Origin: an uncultured Chloroflexota bacterium
GTDB taxonomy: Bacteria; Chloroflexota; Anaerolineae; Anaerolineales; Villigracilaceae
Reading direction: 5' to 3'
NCBI GenBank assembly: GCA_903837815.1
Contig: CAILWD010000066.1
Coordinates: forward strand, 1-7,622
DNA length: 7,622 nt
Positions within the stretch are counted from its first letter, which is position 1; every line of letters starts with the position of its first letter. The translations under genes were made by a program, and so were the position numbers. The notes beneath the pieces were generated by a model. The model was given only the letters and a program-made list of their open reading frames with translations. It did not search any database and was not told where the DNA came from. This document shows positions 1 through 5,459 of this stretch, in pieces.

Positions 1-39
1 ATTGATAAGGATGAAGGATAAAGGATGAAGGATGAATGA
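1..39. repeat. Heptamer tandem repeat, AGGATGA type
   Basis: Four consecutive 7-base units, AGGATGA, AGGATAA, AGGATGA, AGGATGA (8-35), have degenerate flanking units on both sides. It lies in frame near the C-terminal end of the visible lyase sequence and touches the window edge, so its full length is unknown. Confidence 0.8.
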
Positions 40-1778
40 ACGGAAAGGTTTATCCATCCAAAAGGCGACTTGAGTCTTAATCTGATGCCTGATTCTGTTT
101 CTTCGAGTTGGTACTCCCAGTCGGGCAGGAGCCAGTGGATGCGGTAGGTGTGCGGGCGGCGGCGGGGGGAGGTCAATTTGTCTTCGACCAGCCAGCGTTC
201 GTCCCGATAGACGGTGACGGTGCGTTCGTGTTTGATGTCCCCATATCCGCGATGGTAGGCGCGGATTCTGCCCAGAATGTTTTCATCAGTTTCAATGAGA
301 TTCTTCGAGTGGGCGCTTGCCCAATCTAAAACGAGGAAGCGACCAGCGCGGGTCATCTGGTCGCGCCCATCAACCGTCACCGTGTTGTGGACTCGCGTCG
401 TCACCAGCGGATTATCCCAGGGCGGCGCGGCGTTGTATAAAAATGTGCCAGCGTCCTGCGCGATGTTCAGCCCGCGCCACCAAAGGTCAAGGTGGAGTTG
501 GTCGATGTGCGAGAGGCGGCTCTTGAAATGCGAGGCGCGGAGGTACGCCCAGGAATTTTGTCCGCGCAGGTTGTCGGTGAGGTAGACGCTGGAGTCGGCA
601 ATTTGTTCGGCGGGTTTGAGTCCGAACCAGAGGGAGAGTTCGTCCCAAACACCAGCAGGAAGTCCAGTCCGCAGGAAGGCGCGGGCGGCGGCTTGCACGG
701 TGGGACGGTAATCTTCAAAGGCGGAGAAACTCAAAGGGAAAACCAATGCCCCGTCGTTGGCTCCCAGATTGGGGGTGAGTCCCGATTCGTTATCCAGCAG
801 GGAAAAAAGCCAGTGGGCGGAGCGTCCAAGAGCCTGATCTGTTTTCGTCGGGAAGGCTTCGCGCTTGATGAGGTTAATCCACAAGGCGGTTTGCAGCATG
901 ACGCGGTGATAATTCGCGCTGTGCTGGATGTATTCGCCGTAGCCGCCGATCTGATTTTGAAACGCCCAGTTCAGCCACTTCCAACCGAGGGTTTTCCATT
1001 TGGCGTTGCCGAAAAATAATCCCGCTGTGTAAAGCGCTGCGGCTTCGGTGACGAGGTGGTTGTTGTTTTGCGAGCGGGCGTAGGGAATGGTTGAGGGGAG
1101 GCGGGCGGCGTGGTGATAGAGAGAGGTAATTAGTAATTGGTAATTTGGAGATTGGTTTTGGAAGACGTGGGCGCACCAGATGAGGGACATCAGGCGGATG
1201 GCGACTTCCTGTCCGTTCATCCAGTGCGGACCGAGGTTGGCAGGGTTGTTCTGGGTGAAGGCTTCAAAATGGTTGAAGAAGGCTTGGGCGTATTTTTTGT
1301 CTTGGGTCAGGTGGTAGGCGCGTCCGAGGGTGAATGCCCAGCCAAAGCGGGCGGGTTCCCAAAAGAACTTGATATCGGAATGCGGAATGCGGAATGCAGA
1401 ATGCAGAGCGGAAGATTTCTCGTACTCTGTCCAGTGGCGGAGGGGCTCTTGGTGACTGAAGTCAAGCGGAACGAGTTCTCCAAAAACGCGGACTTGTCCA
1501 TTCACGATTTCATCGGCTTCTTTGAGGAGCGCCGCTTTGCCTTCTTCGCCGAGGGTTTGGGAGAGTTGGGCGGGGGAAGGAAGGGGGAAAAGGAGATTAG
1601 TAATTGGTTGATTGGTAACACCTGCACTTGCGCGCGGTGCAAGTGTTGGTAAATTGGGAGGTGTGACCCGCTTATAGTGACCTGTGATCAAGCCGAACTT
1701 GTACAAGGCGAACCACGCCAGCGGGCGAATCCCAAACTGGAAGAGATATTTGATCCCGATGAAAAGTTTTGATTTCAT
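1..1778 (-). CDS. Heparinase II/III-family polysaccharide lyase, 3' end cut by window edge
   Basis: Probably an eliminase acting on uronic-acid-containing polysaccharides; the exact substrate cannot be read. The minus frame is open for 592 codons and leaves the window without a stop. Residues 1-37 are hydrophobic and basic, without a clear signal-peptide cleavage site. An alpha-helical toroid-like domain follows, with FWEPARFGWAFTLGRAY (139-155), the family hallmark NNNHLVTEAA (238-247) and HSANYH (286-291); H241 and Y290 are candidate catalytic residues by family analogy. The C-terminal beta-sandwich part shows HLDLWW (429-434) and HNTVTVDG (464-471), typical of PF07940-like domains. The ATG at 1776-1778 overlaps the NUDIX stop as ATGA and lacks a Shine-Dalgarno, suggesting translational coupling. 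Odd: four 7-base-period repeat tracts lie in frame at about residues 54-62, 125-134, 208-218 and 580-592. The family call is firm; substrate and cellular location are not. Confidence 0.88.
   Translation of the reverse strand, partial: MKSKLFIGIKYLFQFGIRPLAWFALYKFGLITGHYKRVTPPNLPTLAPRASAGVTNQPITNLLFPLPSPAQLSQTLGEEGKAALLKEADEIVNGQVRVFGELVPLDFSHQEPLRHWTEYEKSSALHSAFRIPHSDIKFFWEPARFGWAFTLGRAYHLTQDKKYAQAFFNHFEAFTQNNPANLGPHWMNGQEVAIRLMSLIWCAHVFQNQSPNYQLLITSLYHHAARLPSTIPYARSQNNNHLVTEAAALYTAGLFFGNAKWKTLGWKWLNWAFQNQIGGYGEYIQHSANYHRVMLQTALWINLIKREAFPTKTDQALGRSAHWLFSLLDNESGLTPNLGANDGALVFPLSFSAFEDYRPTVQAAARAFLRTGLPAGVWDELSLWFGLKPAEQIADSSVYLTDNLRGQNSWAYLRASHFKSRLSHIDQLHLDLWWRGLNIAQDAGTFLYNAAPPWDNPLVTTRVHNTVTVDGRDQMTRAGRFLVLDWASAHSKNLIETDENILGRIRAYHRGYGDIKHERTVTVYRDERWLVEDKLTSPRRRPHTYRIHWLLPDWEYQLEETESGIRLRLKSPFGWINLSVHSSFILYPSSLS
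1125..1155. repeat. Heptamer repeat, GGTAATT type, inside the lyase gene
   Basis: Units GGTAATT, AGTAATT, GGTAATT (1125-1145) and a degenerate continuation to 1155. It encodes about residues 208-218 of the lyase, a linker just ahead of the conserved NNNHL motif, and keeps the frame open. Confidence 0.75.
1379..1406. repeat. Heptamer repeat, AATGCGG/AATGCAG, inside the lyase gene
   Basis: Two exact AATGCGG units followed by two exact AATGCAG units (28 bases). It encodes HSAFRIPHS at about residues 126-134, between the HWTEYE and FFWEPARFGW segments of the lyase. Confidence 0.85.
1593..1643. repeat. Heptamer repeat plus hairpin in the N-terminal lyase linker
   Basis: GAGATTA, GTAATTG, GTTGATT (1593-1613) is a degenerate relative of the 1125 array. 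It is followed by a hairpin with a perfect 7-base stem, CACTTGC / GCAAGTG, within 1623-1643. Both encode the low-complexity linker of lyase residues about 45-62. Confidence 0.65.
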
Positions 1779-2311
1779 TGAATAAGGTTCATGTGTGCCA
1801 GCGCGTGAAATAAAACCGCCACCTGCAAGCCGTTGAGGAATTCGCCGCGCGTTGTCATGGCGATTAATTCATCGAACGGAACGAGATGGACTTCAATATC
1901 CTCGGCATCATCCAATTTTTGCACGCTTGTTTTTTCGGCATCGAAAGCCAGATAGCCATACATCAGGTTGGTTTGCAGGGCGGGGTTTGGATAAAACCTG
2001 CCGACTTCGATGAGGTTCGCGGTGGTGTAACCCGTCTCCTCTGCCAGTTCGCGCCGAGCCCCTTCGAGCGGACTTTCGCCGTCGTCCACCACGCCGCCGG
2101 GGAATTCCCAAACAACCGTTTGCGCGGCATGGCGAAATTGCTTCACCAAAACGGCTTCCCGATTTTTGGTCAGCGCCAGCACGGAAGCCCAAGCGCGAAA
2201 CTCCAGCGCGACCGCCTCGAAGGTTTTCCCATTGGGCAGTTCGATTTGATCAAAGCGGTAACGCGGACGGGCGTAACTCGATTGTAGAATTTTCCAGGAT
2301 TGCAACGGCAT
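1775..2311 (-). CDS. NUDIX hydrolase, ADP-ribose pyrophosphatase-like
   Basis: Likely hydrolyses ADP-ribose or a related nucleoside diphosphate derivative in the cytoplasm. The 178-residue product has a complete NUDIX box, G-x5-E-x7-REL-x-EE-x-GY, at residues 73-95, with the catalytic metal-binding glutamates E88, E91 and E92. It is preceded by VVWEFPGG, and the N-terminal LPNGKTFEAVALEF strand pattern is typical of the NudF/ADPRase group. The frame is open upstream to 2365, but ATG 2311 is preferred: a perfect GGAGG (plus 2320-2324) sits 8 bases before it, and the protein then begins at the usual family position (MPLQSWKIL). The stop overlaps the lyase start by 4 bases, so this is the first gene of a two-gene unit. 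NUDIX genes often sit in unrelated operons, so the pairing does not by itself define a pathway. Substrate within NUDIX is uncertain. Confidence 0.9.
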   Translation of the reverse strand: MPLQSWKILQSSYARPRYRFDQIELPNGKTFEAVALEFRAWASVLALTKNREAVLVKQFRHAAQTVVWEFPGGVVDDGESPLEGARRELAEETGYTTANLIEVGRFYPNPALQTNLMYGYLAFDAEKTSVQKLDDAEDIEVHLVPFDELIAMTTRGEFLNGLQVAVLFHALAHMNLIQ

Positions 2312-2333
2312 GGGATGAGCCTCCAATGCCGCA

Positions 2334-2339
2334 ATCATA
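2334..2339 (-). promoter_or_regulatory. Possible -10 element for the NUDIX-lyase unit
   Basis: TATGAT on the minus strand matches the -10 consensus at five of six positions and lies about 10 bases upstream of the GGAGG of the NUDIX gene. No convincing -35 box is seen at 16-18 bases; TTGTGT at 15 bases is the nearest. If used, it would place transcription start inside the longer alternative reading frame and support the 2311 start codon. Weak call. Confidence 0.3.
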
Positions 2340-2372
2340 CCGCAGGAAAGGTGAACACAAGCCAAAACCTCT

Positions 2373-2430
2373 GCCGCGAATTTCGCAGATTGTCGCGGAT
2401 TGTGAAAGAAAAATTCGCGTCATTCGCGGC
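2373..2430. repeat. Palindromic repeat element, CGCGAATT type
   Basis: Perfect 9-base inverted arms GCCGCGAAT (2373-2381) and ATTCGCGGC (2422-2430) enclose 40 bases. An alternative inner pairing, GCGAATTT (2376-2383) with AAATTCGC (2411-2418), is also perfect. The text is built from variations on 'ttcgcgg/ttcgcag', the look of a dispersed intergenic repeat. Only one copy is in this window, so the dispersed status is inference. Confidence 0.6.
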
Positions 2431-2500
2431 TATGCTTTTTTGAGGAAAACGGGAATGCGCCAATTTTGAAGTAGAATCCCCGCAGATTTGAAGCGTTATG

Positions 2501-2565
2501 TATCCACAGATTTGACAGATTACACAGATTGGAAAACCCCAAAAAATCTGTGCCATCTGTGGATA
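2501..2565. repeat. Palindromic repeat element, CCACAGAT type
   Basis: Perfect 11-base inverted arms TATCCACAGAT (2501-2511) and ATCTGTGGATA (2555-2565) enclose a second perfect 8-base stem, CACAGATT (2523-2530) with AATCTGTG (2545-2552), around a 14-base loop. It ends 24 bases before the acyl carrier start codon, so it would lie in that gene's 5' leader if transcription starts upstream. There is no T-run after the 3' arm, which argues against a simple terminator. Similar 'atctgtg-catctgtggat' phrases are common between genes of several environmental phyla. Confidence 0.7.
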
Positions 2566-2589
2566 GACAAATTCAAAAAAGGATGAATC

Positions 2590-2832
2590 ATGGAAGAAAT
2601 CATCACCCAGTTATCCAACTTCATTGCCGCGAAGATTCTCAAACAACCCAAGCGCGTGATTGCTGCCGCCGAGCCGCTCATCTCCAGCGGACTCATCGAC
2701 TCGTTCAGCCTGATGGACGTCAGTCTGTTCGTCGAGGATACCTTCGGCGTCCGTCTTGAAGACACCGAACTCAACGCCGATACCTTCGACTCGCTGGAAG
2801 CGCTTGCCAGATTGATTATGTCGCGGCAGTAA
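2590..2832 (+). CDS. Acyl carrier protein, free-standing
   Basis: An 80-residue acidic carrier protein, the normal length for an ACP or PCP. Its phosphopantetheine site is GLIDSFSLMDV, with the prosthetic group expected on S38 (the D-S pair is D37-S38). Helix II follows as LFVEDTFGVRL, a good match to the family (roughly residues 35-55), and helix III is in the acidic FDSLEALARLI segment. The LIDS variant rather than DSLD resembles carriers that serve dedicated acyl or aminoacyl ligases more than the housekeeping fatty-acid AcpP. The start ATG has GGA six bases upstream. The gene lies 111 bases before the adenylating enzyme on the same strand, which suggests it is that enzyme's acceptor. It would need a phosphopantetheinyl transferase encoded elsewhere. 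The acyl group carried is unknown. Confidence 0.87.
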   Translation: MEEIITQLSNFIAAKILKQPKRVIAAAEPLISSGLIDSFSLMDVSLFVEDTFGVRLEDTELNADTFDSLEALARLIMSRQ

Positions 2833-2860
2833 TTCACCTCTGGTAAAAATTCAATGCCTA

Positions 2861-2925
2861 ACCACGAAGGCACGGAGACACCGAGAAAACAAGTAAAAAA
2901 CTCCGTGCCTCAGTGTCTCCGTGGT
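2861..2925. repeat. Imperfect palindrome, CCACGGAGACAC type, between carrier and ligase genes
   Basis: Arms 2861-2885 and 2901-2925 match as an inverted repeat at 20 of 25 positions, starting with perfect ACCACG / CGTGGT ends, around an A-rich 15-base loop. The element fills most of the 111-base gap and ends 18 bases before the ligase ATG. It resembles the 'ctccgtgtctccgtggt' intergenic phrase found widely in environmental bacterial genomes, from my recollection rather than a search. It could act as an mRNA hairpin between the two genes; no T-run follows it. Confidence 0.7.
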
Positions 2926-2943
2926 GAATGACTTTGGAAATTC

Positions 2944-4623
2944 ATGACCACACTTGCCCATCTCATCCACAAAAATTATCAGACCCAGCCGCAAAAGACT
3001 GCCATCGTGATGCAACACGCGGGGAAGGAAGACTCCCCGATTTCGTATCACGACCTTGTGAGCGGATCGGCGCGGTATGCAAAGACCTACGCCCGCGAAG
3101 GGATTCAGCCCGGCGAAGTCGTTGTGTTGATTCTCCAGCACGGCGAAGATTTGGTCTCCGCTTTTTGGGGAGCGATTTTGCACGGCGCGATTCCGTCCAT
3201 CATGCCGTTCCTGACCGAGAAACTTTCACCCGAACGTTACCGCGCCGACCTCTCCGCGCTGATTTCTGTCACCCAGCCTGCGGCGATTGTCACCTACCCT
3301 GAATTTGAATCCGATGTCCGCTCGGCGTTGAAAGACGGGGACTCGGTTCGCTGTGTGCTGCTCACCGACCAACTCGAAGCGGAGTCCGAGCCAGACTTCG
3401 ATCAACTTTCAGGGTTGACTCGTTCGCCCGATGAAATCGTCCTGTTGCAACATTCGTCTGGGACGACGGGTCTGCAAAAGGGAGTCGCGCTTTCACATCA
3501 GGCGGTGTTGAATCAACTCGAAGCGTACACCCGCGCCCTCGCGCTCACCGAAGCCGATGTCCTCGTCTCTTGGCTTCCGCTGTATCACGACATGGGACTG
3601 ATCGCGGGCTTCCTCATGCCGATTCTTTCGGGCAACACCCTCGTCCTGCTTTCGCCCTTCGATTGGGTGCGCGCGCCGTACAAACTTTTTCAAGTTGTCA
3701 GCCGTTACAAGGGGACGCTTTCGTGGCTGCCCAACTTCGCCTACAACTTCTGCGCCCACAAAGTCCGCGAGCGCGATCTCGAAGGCGTTGACCTCTCTTC
3801 GTGGCGCGTCATCACCAACTGCTCCGAACCCGTCAAATGGGAAAGCCATCAGACGTTTTATCAGCGCTTCCAAAAATACGGCTTGCGGATGAACGCGCTC
3901 CAATGCAGTTACGCGATGGCGGAGAACGTCTTCGGTGTGACCCAAACCCCATTGGGGACTGACCCTGTTACCGACGAGATCGACCGCGAGTCCTACATCA
4001 ACGAGCGGGTTGCCAAATCCCCAGTGGATGGAAAACCCGCGCTGCGGATGATGTCTTCGGGGCGGGCGCTGGACAACACCCGAATCAGGATTCTGTCCGA
4101 AGCGGGTGAAGTCCTACCCGACAGAGTCATCGGCGAGATTGCCCTGCAAAGCGACTGCATGTTGACCGAATATTATCATCGCCCCGACGCCACCGAAAAA
4201 GCCCTGCGCGACGGCTGGTACTTGACCTGTGACTACGGCTACACTTTGAACGGGGAAGTTTTTGTGGCGGGGCGCAAGAAGGACATGATTATCGTCGGCG
4301 GCAAGAACGTGTACCCGCAGGATTTGGAATCGCTGGCGTACGAAGTGCCGGGTATTCACGCCGGGCGCGCTGTCGCCTTCGGAATCGAAGACCCCGAAGC
4401 GGGGACGGAGGAAGTCGTCATCGTCGCCGAGGTGGACACCGACGACCCCGCCGAACGCCAGAAAATTGCAGATGCCTTGCGCCGTCACGTCTCGCAGAAT
4501 TCAGCGGTCGCCCTGCGCCATGCCCATCTGGTTGATTCAAAATGGATTGTGAAAACATCCAGCGGCAAGACCGCCCGCTCGGCAAATCGCGAGAAGTTTT
4601 TGAGGGAGATTGTGGGAGCTTAA
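2944..4623 (+). CDS. Fatty-acyl-AMP ligase-like adenylating enzyme (ANL superfamily)
   Basis: Activates a carboxylic acid with ATP to an acyl-AMP and probably transfers it to a carrier protein. Motifs in order over 559 residues: ATP-binding loop LLQHSSGTTGLQKG (167-180), SWLPLYHDMG (209-218), PNFAY then NCSEPV (292-297), SYAMAE (322-327), D430 in LTCDYGY, the hinge region GRKKDMII followed by NVYPQDLE (443-462), and KTSSGKTAR with the presumed catalytic lysine K542. SWLPLYHDMG, the EPV motif, YPQD and KTSSGK are characteristic of fatty-acyl-AMP ligases (FAAL) rather than ordinary acyl-CoA synthetases. The ATG has only a short GGA five bases upstream, but the N-terminus fits the family. The acyl carrier gene just upstream is the natural acceptor. 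A strong hairpin with T-run follows the stop. It could instead be a CoA ligase; the FAAL-specific insertion was not verified by alignment. Confidence 0.87.
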   Translation: MTTLAHLIHKNYQTQPQKTAIVMQHAGKEDSPISYHDLVSGSARYAKTYAREGIQPGEVVVLILQHGEDLVSAFWGAILHGAIPSIMPFLTEKLSPERYRADLSALISVTQPAAIVTYPEFESDVRSALKDGDSVRCVLLTDQLEAESEPDFDQLSGLTRSPDEIVLLQHSSGTTGLQKGVALSHQAVLNQLEAYTRALALTEADVLVSWLPLYHDMGLIAGFLMPILSGNTLVLLSPFDWVRAPYKLFQVVSRYKGTLSWLPNFAYNFCAHKVRERDLEGVDLSSWRVITNCSEPVKWESHQTFYQRFQKYGLRMNALQCSYAMAENVFGVTQTPLGTDPVTDEIDRESYINERVAKSPVDGKPALRMMSSGRALDNTRIRILSEAGEVLPDRVIGEIALQSDCMLTEYYHRPDATEKALRDGWYLTCDYGYTLNGEVFVAGRKKDMIIVGGKNVYPQDLESLAYEVPGIHAGRAVAFGIEDPEAGTEEVVIVAEVDTDDPAERQKIADALRRHVSQNSAVALRHAHLVDSKWIVKTSSGKTARSANREKFLREIVGA

Positions 4624-4630
4624 TATCGGA

Positions 4631-4658
4631 GTCCAGAAGTAGAACTTCTGGACTTTTT
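4631..4658 (+). terminator. Rho-independent terminator of the acyl carrier-ligase unit
   Basis: A perfect 10-base stem GTCCAGAAGT (4631-4640) / ACTTCTGGAC (4644-4653) with an AGA triloop is followed directly by TTTTT. It begins 7 bases after the ligase stop. The minus-strand direction lacks a T-run after the stem, so it is expected to work mainly for the plus-strand genes. Confidence 0.88.
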
Positions 4659-4666
4659 ATTTACCA

Positions 4667-4681
4667 GCAAGTAGAACTTGC
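4667..4681. repeat. Second hairpin with the same AGA-loop core
   Basis: GCAAGT (4667-4672) and ACTTGC (4676-4681) form a perfect 6-base stem around AGA, sharing the AAGTAGAACTT core with the terminator hairpin 27 bases upstream. Outer words GGAGTCC (4628-4634) and GGACTCC (4682-4688) are also complementary, so the pair can refold as one larger structure. It lies just past the stop of the kinase-like gene on the minus strand and lacks a T-run in either direction. Confidence 0.65.
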
Positions 4682-4692
4682 GGACTCCCCGT

Positions 4693-5361
4693 CTATCGGT
4701 GTATTTTGTTACATTTCAATGCGTCGGAGACAGCCTCTGTCAAAATACGATCCGCTTTGATGGAGGCAGTAGTGGGTTTATCGTTTTCCATGTTGTTGAC
4801 GAAAATCTTCGCCGCTTCGATGATCCAGCCTGCCGCCTGGTCGGGGAAAATCTTGGCGGTGTTGACCACCAGATCAAACGCCTGCATCGAGCCCCAGGGG
4901 ACTTTGTAAAACTCCTCGACAAAAGCCCGCCGCACTTTGTCGGTTTTCTTCACCAGCAACTCCGCTTCCTCGTAGGTGAGTTGCTGCTGTGACATCACCC
5001 GCCCCACGCGGACTGAAAATGGCGCTTGCAGTCGCACATGAAGGACGTCGGCAAAACCGCCCAGTACCTCGAATCCACTGCGACCGAGAATCACTGCATT
5101 GCCATGATGCGCCACAGCCTGAACCACGCGGTTGAGCATGTCCGTCATCACATCCCGCTGTTTTTTGCGCTGCGCGTCGAACCGTTCCCAAAAGGTGGGA
5201 AGATTCTGGTACTCTGTATCGAATTCCACATACCCGTATTGACCGAGGATATGACCGATGAATTTTTGGTCTACAAAGTGGAAACCCAACGTCTGGGCAA
5301 CCTGGCGGGCAATGGCATCGCCCTCGCTGCCGAATTCCCTGGAAATGGTAATGACGGACAT
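4693..5361 (-). CDS. Cytidylate kinase-like protein
   Basis: A 222-residue cytoplasmic protein resembling the cytidylate-kinase-like family (PF13189). The N-terminus, MSVITISREFGSEGDAIA, corresponds to the nucleotide-binding loop, followed by LGFHFVDQKFIGHIL. Later VILGRSGFEVL and HVRLQAPFSVRVGRVM match the core strand and the arginine-rich lid-like region. The loop reads G11-S-E-G-D15 rather than the GxxGxGK of true CMP kinases, so a basic P-loop residue is missing and NMP kinase activity should not be assumed. The frame is open upstream to 5550, but ATG 5361 is preceded at 6 bases by GGAGG inside a near-perfect AAAGGAGGT, and family members start with this M-[SA]-V-I-T-I-S-R-E pattern. It is transcribed on its own from the promoter at 5384-5412 and converges on the ligase gene. 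Substrate unknown. Confidence 0.85.
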   Translation of the reverse strand: MSVITISREFGSEGDAIARQVAQTLGFHFVDQKFIGHILGQYGYVEFDTEYQNLPTFWERFDAQRKKQRDVMTDMLNRVVQAVAHHGNAVILGRSGFEVLGGFADVLHVRLQAPFSVRVGRVMSQQQLTYEEAELLVKKTDKVRRAFVEEFYKVPWGSMQAFDLVVNTAKIFPDQAAGWIIEAAKIFVNNMENDKPTTASIKADRILTEAVSDALKCNKIHR

Positions 5362-5366
5362 GACAC

Positions 5367-5375
5367 ACCTCCTTT
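5367..5375 (-). promoter_or_regulatory. Strong ribosome binding site deciding the kinase-like gene start
   Basis: AAAGGAGGT on the minus strand is almost fully complementary to the 3' end of 16S rRNA. Its GGAGG core lies 6 bases before the ATG at 5361, which rules out the longer reading frame reaching 5550. Confidence 0.85.
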
Positions 5376-5383
5376 CCAATAAA

Positions 5384-5412
5384 ATTATTGCACGCGCCAT
5401 CGGCTTTTTCAA
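5384..5412 (-). promoter_or_regulatory. Sigma-70-type promoter of the kinase-like gene
   Basis: On the minus strand, TTGAAA (plus 5407-5412) and AATAAT (plus 5384-5389) are each five-of-six matches to the -35 and -10 consensus, separated by exactly 17 bases. Transcription would start just before the ribosome binding site, giving a leader of roughly 15-20 bases. It lies between the terminator of the upstream gene and the start codon, as expected for an independent unit. Confidence 0.7.
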
Positions 5413-5424
5413 GAATCGCCGCAA

Positions 5425-5455
5425 ATAAAAACGGGACAGGTTCTTCTGTCCCGTT
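5425..5455 (-). terminator. Rho-independent terminator of the membrane glycosyltransferase-like gene
   Basis: On the minus strand, a perfect 10-base stem AACGGGACAG / CTGTCCCGTT (plus 5446-5455 and 5430-5439) with a 6-base loop is followed by TTTTTAT. It begins 4 bases after the stop codon of the upstream gene and isolates it from the kinase-like gene. Confidence 0.88.
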
Positions 5456-5459
5456 CGCT

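Larger units (their letters stand above)
2312..2589. other. Divergent intergenic region between NUDIX and acyl carrier protein genes
   Basis: This 278-base gap must hold the start signals for both divergent units. It contains two palindromic repeat elements (2373-2430 and 2501-2565) and the AT-rich stretch 2431-2475. No small gene with a credible ribosome binding site was found. A TAGAAT at 2472-2477 (plus strand) could be a -10 box for the acyl carrier gene, but no good -35 partner is seen. The acyl carrier ribosome binding site is AAAAGGA ending at 2583, six bases before its ATG. Confidence 0.6.

Noticed and set aside
467..718. Suspicion that the lyase is a frameshifted pseudogene, because no complete minus-strand frame spans 1-1778
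   Set aside because: The correct frame was checked codon by codon and has no stop; it is simply cut off by the window edge.
492..1652. Long plus-strand open frames at 492-1019 and 1137-1652
   Set aside because: They are exact antisense mirrors of the lyase codons; the minus frame carries recognisable heparinase motifs and is open across the whole region.
2373..2565. Two palindromes considered as a CRISPR fragment or as terminators
   Set aside because: The elements differ in sequence, there is no regular spacer pattern, and no T-run follows the stems.
2529..2759. Plus-strand frame starting MENPKKSVPSV
   Set aside because: It starts within the palindromic repeat and overlaps the acyl carrier gene out of frame; the carrier frame has the phosphopantetheine motif and a ribosome binding site.
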